Of a stretch of 8,227 nucleotides of DNA, positions 1-6,700 are shown in pieces; the stretch's first letter is position 1; each line of letters opens with the position of its first letter. The notes under the pieces are model-generated. The model saw nothing but the letters and a program-made list of their open reading frames with translations, was not told where the DNA came from and did not search any database. This stretch comes from an uncultured Oscillibacter sp. (lineage in GTDB: Bacteria; Bacillota; Clostridia; Oscillospirales; Oscillospiraceae). The position numbers and the translations under genes are program-made. The DNA lies in NCBI GenBank assembly GCA_900542115.1, contig UQMC01000089.1:1-8227 (forward strand), read 5' to 3'.

Positions 1-49
1 ATACGAGATGTAGCCGTGACTGGAGTTCAGACGTGTGCTCTTCCGATCT
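1..49 (+). other. Illumina TruSeq adapter contamination at contig end
   Basis: Not genomic sequence. Positions 1-9 (ATACGAGAT) are the end of the P7 flow-cell sequence. Positions 10-15 (GTAGCC) are a six-base index; its reverse complement GGCTAC matches TruSeq index 11 as I remember it. Positions 16-49 match the TruSeq read-2 adapter, beginning GTGACTGGAG and ending CTCTTCCGATCT. Translation from position 16 gives the well-known adapter peptide TGVQTCALPI. Biological sequence therefore starts at about position 50, and any reading frame crossing this point is artificial at that end. Confidence 0.98.
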
Positions 50-576
50 CATACCTGCGCGATGGCGCCGCCCTCCTGCTCCGTCAGAACAGGACGGAAC
101 GTATCCCGGATGAACTCCGCCCGCTTACAGTTCACGGCAAACCAGTCGCCTGTGGCCACCCGACCCGTAACGGCGTGAATCCCCATGTCCGCCAGCAGCT
201 TCACGCACCGCTCCGGCTCCCATGTGGGGAACTCCACCCGGTTTACCGTGGACACAAGGCCGATGGGGTCGCCGACTGCGGTGGTGTCCACATCATGCTG
301 CACGAATTCCGACGCCACCACAAGGCTCCCGGTAGGCAGATCCGTCAGGCAGCCCGCCACGCCCGCGTTCAGAATAAGGTCCACGCCGTATTTCAGGCAG
401 AGAATCTCCGCCGCCATAGCGGCGTTCACCTTGCTGACGCCCCCGGCGCAGGCGATGATGTCCGGCTCCACCCGGTAAAAGGGAACGCCGGATACCGTTT
501 CAAAAGGCTCCATATCCTTTGCCCCCGGCATGGCGTGAAATTCCGAGGGCATGGCAAATTGCAGTGCGATCTTCAT
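50..576 (-). CDS. mtnN: 5'-methylthioadenosine/S-adenosylhomocysteine nucleosidase, 3'-truncated by adapter
   Basis: Cytosolic nucleosidase that removes adenine from methylthioadenosine and S-adenosylhomocysteine, clearing inhibitory by-products of methylation and polyamine synthesis. About 175 residues remain; the E. coli enzyme has about 232. Visible family marks: the N-terminal AMPSE with Glu12 at the place of the E. coli acid Glu12, GGVSKVNAA (about 45-53), LNAGVAGCL (about 69-77), HDVDTTAVGD (about 94-103), GRVATGDWF, and EQEGGAIAQV at the end, whose Glu168 matches catalytic Glu174. The catalytic Asp (Asp197 in E. coli) lies beyond the truncation. The residue before the catalytic Glu is Gln rather than the usual Met. 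The start at 576 follows AGGAGG with a 7-base spacer. The apparent TGA at 49-51 takes its last base from the adapter; the real codon is TGN, probably Cys, as in the family's AIAxVC. The gene lies 70 bp downstream of pcrA with no visible terminator, so it is probably co-transcribed. Confidence 0.88.
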
Positions 577-646
577 ATTGTTTCCTCCTGCCGCAGCATT
601 GCGCCGCGTTCAAAATGTATTTTCAGCCGCTTGTCCCGATGGGCGC

Positions 647-3169
647 TTACAGCTTTTTCATATGTTTGCCGGCGGATTTGAGCATCAGTTTTTTCGTGCC
701 GCTCTCAAAGGCCACCTCCGCCAGAGCGTCACCGCCCATAGGCTTCACGGACACCACGCTGCCCTTGCCGAAAGCGGTGTGCTCCACCTGATCTCCCGGA
801 TGGAGCTGCAGCAGCTCCACCGCCGGCGCGGCGGGTGCGCTGCCCCGGCTGCTGGTGCGGAGGGTCTGGGGCGCGGGCTTTGCGCTTTTGTAGGTATGCA
901 CGCCGCCGCTGACATAGCCCCCGGAGCGGCCCGTCCCGGCACTGCCGTAGCCCCCTGCGGAGCGTTGCGCGCCATAGCCGCCATAAGAGGAACCGCCCAT
1001 CGTATCGTCCCAGCGGCTGCCGCCGAAGCCCTCCTCGTTGGCCGCGCCGAAGCGGGGCTCCGGCTTGCTCTCCCAGTGCATATCCTCCTCGGGAATCTCC
1101 TCCAGGAACCGGCTGGCCTTATTGGCGCTGGTGCGGCCATAGAGCATTCTCTGCCGGGCGTTGGTCATGACCAGCTTTTCCCTTGCCCGGGTCATGGCCA
1201 CGTAGCACAGCCGCCGCTCCTCCTCCAGTTCTTCCTCATCGTACATGGCGGAGGAGCCGGGGAAGATTCCCTCCTCCATGCCCACCACATACACCACCGG
1301 GAATTCCAGTCCCTTTGCGGAGTGAATGGTCATCATGGTCACGCAGTTATCGTCCGCCTCCACGCTGTCGAGGTCCGTGTAGAGGGCGATCTCATTCAGG
1401 AAGCCAGAGAGAGTAGCGTCCTCCGGGTCCTGCTCCAAAAAACCGAGGATGTTGGACTTCAGCTCCTGCACGTTTTCAATGCGGCCCCGGCTCTCCATAT
1501 CGTTTTTGTCCTCCAGCGCCTTGACATAGCCGGTCTGGTTCAAAACCTCATCGTAAAATTCCGGCAGAGCCAGCGTACCGCCTGCCTTTCTCAAATTGTC
1601 GATCAGGTCGGCAAACTTCACCAGCTTGGCAGAGGCCGTTTTCAGCGCCGGGAATAAATCGGCGTTCCGCACGATCTCGTAGAGGGACGCCCCCTGCTCC
1701 GCCGCCAGCTCCGCCACCTTGTCCATGGTGGTTGCGCCGATGCCCCGGGCCGGGGTATTGATGATGCGGCGCAGCCGCAGATCGTCCATAGGGTTATTCA
1801 GTACGCACAAATACGCCAGCATATCCTTGACCTCGGCGCGGTCAAAGAACTTCATGCCGCCCACCACCTTATAGGGGATGGCGTTGCGCTTCAGGGCATA
1901 TTCCAGCGCGTTGGACTGTGCGTTCATGCGGTAGAGAATGGCGGTATCCCGGAACCTGCGCCCCCGGTTCACGCCCATGAGGATGTCCCCGGCCACGTAG
2001 TTGGCCTCGTCCCCCTCGTTGAAGTTTGTTTTCACCGTCACGGTGTCGCCGCTGCCGTTGTCCGTCCAGAGGGTCTTGCCCTTGCGTCCGGCGTTGTTTT
2101 TGATGACGGCGTTGGCGGCATCCAGAATGTGCTGGGTGGAGCGGTAATTCTGCTCCAGGCGGATGACCCGGGCATCCTTGTACTGCTTTTCAAAATTCAG
2201 GATATTCTCGATATTGGCCCCCCGGAAGCGGTAGATGGACTGATCGTCATCGCCCACCACGCAGAGGTTCCGACAGCCCCCCGCCAGCAGGCCTGTGAGC
2301 AGATACTGCAAATGGTTTGTGTCCTGATACTCGTCCACCAGCACGTAGTGGAACTTTTTCTGGTAATAGTCCAGCACCTCCGGCTCCTTTTGCAGCAGCG
2401 TTACAGTGTGGTAGATGATGTCATCAAAGTCCAGCGCGTTGGCCGTGCTGAGTTTTTGCTGATAGGCGGCGTAAATTTTAGCGATGCGGGTCATGCGCCA
2501 GTCATTGGCGGCCTCCGCCTTTTTACGGAACACCTCCGGCCCCTCGTAGCGGTCCTTGGAGGCGCTGATGGCCGAGAGCACACTGCGGATGGGGAACGTT
2601 TTCTCGTCCAGATTCTGCTCCTTGAGAATGTCTTTCACCACCCGCTTGGCATCGTCGGTATCGTAAATGGTGAAATCCTTGTCGAAGCCGATGCGGTCAA
2701 TGTCCCGCCGCAGGATGCGGACGCAGGCAGAGTGGAACGTGGAGGCCCAGACATCGTTGGCGGCAGGCCCCAGCCGGGCCGCCAGACGCTCCTTCAGCTC
2801 CCCCGCCGCCTTGTTGGTAAACGTGATGGCAATGATCTCCCATGGGCGGGGCACAGCCACGGCGCAAAGCCGGTGGGCCCGCTCCGCCTCCGCCTCGCTG
2901 GGCCGCTCCGGGAACTGCTCCAAAAACGCGAGGTCCTCCTCCGTGGCCCAATCCGGCACCTCGTCGCTGTCGCTGCCCCGGCCATAGGTCAAAAGGTTGT
3001 AAACCCGCTGGATGAGCACGGTGGTCTTACCGCTGCCGGCGCCTGCCAGCAGCAGCAGCGGCCCCTCCGTGGTCATGGCCCCCTGCCGCTGCATGGGGTT
3101 CAGCCGGGCCAGATCCCGGGTGATGACCGCCTTTCTGGCCGCCGCGTAGCGTTGTTCAAAATCAGTCAT
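647..3169 (-). CDS. pcrA: ATP-dependent DNA helicase PcrA (UvrD/Rep, SF1A)
   Basis: 3'-5' superfamily 1 helicase of repair, plasmid replication and RecA-filament or stalled-polymerase clearance. At 840 residues it is longer than typical PcrA (about 720-740). The motifs are complete and in order: Q motif LNPMQ (23-27), Walker A AGAGSGKTT (42-50), motif Ia TFTNKAAGELKERL (116-129), motif II VDEYQDT (278-284), motif III VVGDDDQSIYRFRGA (304-318), motif IV LEQNYRST (338-345), motif V MTIHSAKGLEF (613-623), motif VI EEERRLCYVAMTRARE (649-664). A C-terminal Tudor-like domain (HPGDQVEHTAFGKGSV onward, about 790-840) is the RNA-polymerase-contact module in the family. The extra length comes from an acidic insertion at about 61-109 and a Gly/Tyr/Ser-rich linker at about 707-760. 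The ATG at 3169 follows AGGAGA (3175-3180) with a 5-base gap. A promoter lies at 3205-3233. I see no sign of damage. Confidence 0.97.
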   Translation of the reverse strand: MTDFEQRYAAARKAVITRDLARLNPMQRQGAMTTEGPLLLLAGAGSGKTTVLIQRVYNLLTYGRGSDSDEVPDWATEEDLAFLEQFPERPSEAEAERAHRLCAVAVPRPWEIIAITFTNKAAGELKERLAARLGPAANDVWASTFHSACVRILRRDIDRIGFDKDFTIYDTDDAKRVVKDILKEQNLDEKTFPIRSVLSAISASKDRYEGPEVFRKKAEAANDWRMTRIAKIYAAYQQKLSTANALDFDDIIYHTVTLLQKEPEVLDYYQKKFHYVLVDEYQDTNHLQYLLTGLLAGGCRNLCVVGDDDQSIYRFRGANIENILNFEKQYKDARVIRLEQNYRSTQHILDAANAVIKNNAGRKGKTLWTDNGSGDTVTVKTNFNEGDEANYVAGDILMGVNRGRRFRDTAILYRMNAQSNALEYALKRNAIPYKVVGGMKFFDRAEVKDMLAYLCVLNNPMDDLRLRRIINTPARGIGATTMDKVAELAAEQGASLYEIVRNADLFPALKTASAKLVKFADLIDNLRKAGGTLALPEFYDEVLNQTGYVKALEDKNDMESRGRIENVQELKSNILGFLEQDPEDATLSGFLNEIALYTDLDSVEADDNCVTMMTIHSAKGLEFPVVYVVGMEEGIFPGSSAMYDEEELEEERRLCYVAMTRAREKLVMTNARQRMLYGRTSANKASRFLEEIPEEDMHWESKPEPRFGAANEEGFGGSRWDDTMGGSSYGGYGAQRSAGGYGSAGTGRSGGYVSGGVHTYKSAKPAPQTLRTSSRGSAPAAPAVELLQLHPGDQVEHTAFGKGSVVSVKPMGGDALAEVAFESGTKKLMLKSAGKHMKKL

Positions 3170-3204
3170 GGCGTTCTCCTCTGATGTTTTTCATTCGGCT
3201 TTTT

Positions 3205-3233
3205 ATTTTACGGCAAATTTCGCTTTCGGTCAA
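3205..3233 (-). promoter_or_regulatory. Sigma-70 type promoter for pcrA
   Basis: Read on the minus strand, TTGACC (3228-3233) and TAAAAT (3205-3210) are separated by exactly 17 bases, a near-consensus vegetative promoter. Transcription would start near 3198, giving a leader of about 30 bases before the pcrA ATG. It is about 90 bp from the candidate repressor operator on the other side of the intergenic region, so constitutive housekeeping expression is likely. This is a sequence call only. Confidence 0.75.
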
Positions 3234-3243
3234 CGGTGGCAGA

Positions 3244-3256
3244 GCAAAAGTTTTGC
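3244..3256. repeat. Short perfect palindrome in the divergent intergenic region
   Basis: GCAAAA-G-TTTTGC, six-base arms around one central G. It lies just upstream of the pcrA -35 box and about 60 bp upstream of the blaI-like promoter. It could be a protein-binding site, but nothing else in the window repeats it and AT-rich palindromes of this size arise by chance. No function is assigned. Confidence 0.35.
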
Positions 3257-3300
3257 CATGGGCCGCCAAAATATTTCCGTTTCCGGCTGTTTCTTTTTGT

Positions 3301-3315
3301 AACCAAATTTTGGTT
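3301..3315. repeat. 7-bp-arm palindrome overlapping the -35 box
   Basis: AACCAAA (3301-3307), a central T, then TTTGGTT (3309-3315): perfect seven-base arms. Its last two bases are the first two of the -35 hexamer TTGACA (3314-3319) of the repressor-operon promoter. It differs from the larger inverted repeat at 3321-3363, so it would be a site for a different regulator or a chance palindrome. The position is suggestive; the identity is unknown. Confidence 0.45.
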
Positions 3316-3342
3316 GACATTTGTCTACCTTTCTGCTACGCT
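3314..3342 (+). promoter_or_regulatory. Promoter of the BlaI-like/M56 operon
   Basis: A consensus -35 TTGACA (3314-3319) is followed, after 17 bases, by TACGCT (3337-3342), which is preceded by TGC, giving an extended -10 (TGnTA). The -10 itself matches the consensus at only three of six bases, so the TG extension and the perfect -35 probably carry it. Transcription should start near 3350, leaving a leader of about 37 bases before the ATG at 3387. The spacer and -10 lie inside the 3321-3363 inverted repeat, the usual layout for a repressible autoregulated promoter. Confidence 0.72.
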
Positions 3343-3363
3343 GGGGCCACAGAAGGTAGACAA
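3321..3363. promoter_or_regulatory. Inverted repeat, probable operator of the BlaI-like repressor
   Basis: Perfect nine-base arms TTGTCTACC (3321-3329) and GGTAGACAA (3355-3363). The match extends inward to TTGTCTACCTTTCTG (3321-3335) against CAGAAGGTAGACAA (3350-3363), with one bulged T. The left arm lies in the promoter spacer and the -10 box is in the loop, so the left arm is upstream of the expected transcript start and the element must act as DNA, not as an RNA hairpin. BlaI/MecI/CopY proteins bind TAC/GTA-containing dyads next to their own promoters, and the arms contain CTAC/GTAG. The two arms may be two half-sites or two separate dimer sites. Confidence 0.72.
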
Positions 3364-3386
3364 CCGTATACCAAGCGAGGTGCGCT

Positions 3387-3755
3387 ATGAAAATTGATCT
3401 CTCCAACAGCGAATGGAAGCTGATGAACCGCCTGTGGCAGAACGCCCCCATGACCATAACGGAGCTGACCGCCGCACTGCGGGAGGACACCGGCTGGTCG
3501 AAAAACACCGTCATCACCATGCTCTCCCGGCTGGAGGGCAAGAACGCTGTCCGGCACGAGGAGGGCCGGCGGGCCAAGCTGTATTTCCCCGCCGTAGTCC
3601 GGGAGGACGCCATCGAGGCGGAAACCGAGACCTTTTTGGACAAAATCGGCGGGCTTGGCCTGCTGATGAGCGCCATGGTGGAAAAAAACGCCCTGACAGA
3701 AAACGACATCGCGGAGCTGTCCGCCATTTTGGAGAAAGCGGGTGGAAAACTATGA
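3387..3755 (+). CDS. BlaI/MecI/CopY-family transcriptional repressor
   Basis: DNA-binding repressor of 122 residues, the usual family size (about 120-130). Residues 1-70 form a winged helix: SNSEWKLMNRLW (6-17) is the family's first helix, TITELTAAL (23-31) the second, and WSKNTVITMLSRLEGKNAV (37-55) the recognition helix with wing GRRAKLYFPAV (60-70). The rest, about 71-122, is the helical dimerisation tail. In S. aureus BlaI/MecI the paired receptor causes cleavage at an Asn-Phe bond in this tail; aligning from memory, the matching residues here are about Ala96-Met97, so the inactivation site may differ. The ATG at 3387 follows GAGGTG (3377-3382). The stop overlaps the next gene's start (ATGA), indicating translational coupling. 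Probable autoregulation through the 3321-3363 inverted repeat. Confidence 0.92.
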   Translation: MKIDLSNSEWKLMNRLWQNAPMTITELTAALREDTGWSKNTVITMLSRLEGKNAVRHEEGRRAKLYFPAVVREDAIEAETETFLDKIGGLGLLMSAMVEKNALTENDIAELSAILEKAGGKL

Positions 3756-6700
3756 AAGAGATCCTGTTGACTTCTTCCGTTCTGATCCTTGCCCTGCTGC
3801 TTTTGCGGCTGTTGTTCCGAAAAGCCATCTCCCGCCGGGTGCAGTACGCCCTGTGGGGGCTGGTGGCGCTGCGGCTGCTGGTGCCGGTCAGTTTGCCCGC
3901 CATGGAGCACAACGTCCTGACCGCAGCGGAGCCGGTGACAGAGCGAATCACCGCCCCGGCGCTGTACACCACCCCCTACCGGGAGACCATTGTCTACGCC
4001 CCGCAGGGTGCGCTCCAGACCCCCGGCCCCTATCAGCCGTTCCGAATCGACAGCGCCTCAGCCGACAACATCGTAACGTATACTGACGGGAAAAACGTGG
4101 TCCACGCCGTTGAATACAAAAAGCAGCTCCCTCTCGGGCCGTTGCTCCTGGGTGTCTGGTACGCCGGAATGGCGGTGATGGCCGCATGGTTCCTGCTGGC
4201 AAATCTCCGCTTTGCGCGAAGGCTCCGCCGGAACCGGACGCCCTACCCGGTGGAGAACTGCCGTTACCCGGTGTATCTTGCAGAGGGGCTGCCCTCCCCC
4301 TGCCTGTTCGGGCTGCTTCGCCCCGCCGTTTACCTGACCCCCGCCGCCGTGGAGGCCCCGGAAACGCTGCGGCACGTTCTGGCTCACGAAACCACCCACG
4401 CCCGCCATTTGGACCCGCTGTGGAGCCTGCTGCGGTGCGTGTGTCTTGTGGTCTACTGGTTCGACCCTCTGGTGTGGATCGCCGCCATCGTTTCCCGGCG
4501 GGACTGCGAACTGGCCTGTGACGAGGGCACGCTGCGGCGGCTGGGCGAGGCGGAGCGCCTCCCCTACGGCCAAACGCTGCTGCGGCTCATTCCCGTGGCC
4601 CGCCGCCCGGGAAATCCCATGCTCTCCGCCACCACCATGACCGCCGGAAAGCACGCCCTGAAGGAGCGCATCACCCGCATTGCAGAAAACCGGCGCACTG
4701 TGGGCGCGGCGCTGCTGGCGGCGGTCACGGCCGCTGCGCTGCTCTGCGCCGCGACCTTTACCGGTGCAAAGACGCCCGATGCCCTCGCTGGCCGCGATCC
4801 GGCGGCGGAGCCGGTTCTGACCCCTGCGGAGCTGAACACCTATACCGAGGTTTTCAATTCCAAGGATATGTGGACGGACGCCAGTGGGGACACCTGTGTT
4901 TTCAGTCCCGCCGCATTTTTGCTCTCCGCCTATGACCGGCCCGAGGACGTTGACCTCTTTCAGCTTTTCTATAACGGCGCCAACGGATATTCTCCCGCTC
5001 AGGAGACGCCGCAGGCCGAGCGTCAGGCTGTGGCGGACGCCTATTTTGACGGTGAGGACTGGCAGGTGGACCTCACCCGAACCACCACAAAGCAGGCGGA
5101 TGATATTCTTGAGAAGTGGATGGGCCTGACGCTGGCGCAGACGAACAAGGTCTCGCTGGAGGACCTTCAGTACCTCCCGGACTATGACGCCTATTACCAC
5201 TACCACGGGGACACCAATATTCCCCACTCCGTCCGCTTTTACGCCGGGGAGCGAATCGAGGAAACAGATGTCCTCTATTACCAGCTCCCAAGCTACGTGC
5301 TGGACCCTGCCAGCAATTCCACGGCGGACGCCTGGGCCTGCGTCACGGTAGAGCCTCAGTCGGACGGGGGCTTCCATATCCGCTCCAACAAGCCCTGTGA
5401 CCGCCCCGACGCACTGCTGGAGCCGCAGCCCATCTCCGGTGACGAGCTGGCCTTTTTCAACGAGGAATTTTTCAATGTAGCTTCCACGGATTCAAGTGCC
5501 GACGAGATCACCAAGCTCCACAACCAGTTCCTCTCCTGCCTGTATGCGCGCCCGGAGGAGATCGACCTCTTTTCCCTGCTCTATAACGGCGCCGGCAGAA
5601 ACGATAAGATGACAGAGGGCGAGCGGCAGCAGGTAGCCCTGCTGGATGCCAATGGGCAGGAAATCTGTCCCACGCTGAAAATGTCCACTGCCTCCATTGA
5701 CGCCTTTCTGCTGGAAACCACCGGCCTGACGCTGGCGCAGACCAACCGCGTAGGTTTAGATGACTTCAAATATCTCCCGCAGTATGACGCATACTATCTT
5801 TCCAGGGGCGATACGAATTACCGCTCTGTCACCTTTACCGGCGGTGTGCGGGAGGGCATTTATGTCCGCCTCTACTGGAAGGACTTCTATTACGGCGGCA
5901 GGACCGACGAATGCGTCACGCTGCTGGACCGGGGCAACGGCAATTACTGGTTCGTGTCCCACCTGCTGGTAGACGGGGAACCGGCCGACACCCTTGCTTA
6001 TCCGAAGGGTGAGCCGGAGCTGACGGTCCCGCTGGGGGATATCGCCCCCTATGAGCCACAGAGAGTAGCGACCCGCCGTGTCGATTACACGGATAGCACC
6101 GGCGACCGGGGCAGAGCCATTTCGGTGGACACCATCGATATCGACAGCGACAGCTTTACAGTCTGTCCCTATCTTTCCAAGGACGGCCATGTCCACGCTG
6201 TCCTCCTGCGGGACTCCGAGACGCAAGGGGCTTCGCCAGCCATGTGGGAGGGAGACGAATTTTTCGTATTTCCATATGACAGCAGCATCAAAAATGATCT
6301 GGACGCTGTCCGTCTTTCCTACTATTACGATCTGTTGGGTTACAGCGGCTTCTCCATGACCTACTTTGATTATCTGAACGGTGATTCGGAGCAGGAGGTT
6401 GTCTCCGTGACCGACTATTACTATCTGGACCCTGATGGCACGCCCTATCTGCTGGCCCGCGCCATGGGCGATGACCCGCAGATCGTCGATCTGGACGGTG
6501 ACGGGAGCAATGAGCTGTGCGCGGCCTCTCCGTACAGCGCCCAACTGTTCTTCCGCCGGGAGGGTCGGCTCTACGCGGCGGACGTCAGGGCGCTGATGCA
6601 GTCCGCTTGGCCCGAAATAGGCCCATGGGACGCGGCAGCGTGGGACTTCAACCACCGCCGCCTGACCGTTTCCGGCGCCGTCAATGAAGCGGGCGCCGCC

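Noticed and set aside
16..681. 221-residue plus-strand frame starting in the adapter
   Set aside because: It begins with the adapter peptide TGVQTCALPI and then runs antisense to the nucleosidase gene. It has no ribosome site or recognisable domain.
551..1657. 368-residue plus-strand open frame
   Set aside because: It is antisense to pcrA, low-complexity in Ala/Gly/His/Arg, has no family motif, and arises from GC-rich codon use on the other strand.
2129..3184. 351-residue plus-strand open frame opposite the pcrA N-terminal half
   Set aside because: The opposite strand carries complete helicase motifs over the same bases; this frame is a GC-driven shadow with no ribosome site.
3413..3751. 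N-terminal extension of the M56 frame by 113 residues
   Set aside because: It overlaps the repressor gene out of frame with Arg/Gly/His-rich nonsense; the real start is the ATG at 3752 that overlaps the repressor stop.
3985..4460. Additional GTCTAC sites inside the M56 gene as secondary operators
   Set aside because: Single GTCTAC hexamers occur within coding sequence near 3992 and 4450 without the inverted partner, as expected by chance.
4058..5377. 439-residue minus-strand open frame opposite the M56 gene
   Set aside because: It is antisense to the HETTH protease and repeat A coding sequence, has no recognisable domain, and is Arg/Gly-rich as expected from a shadow frame.
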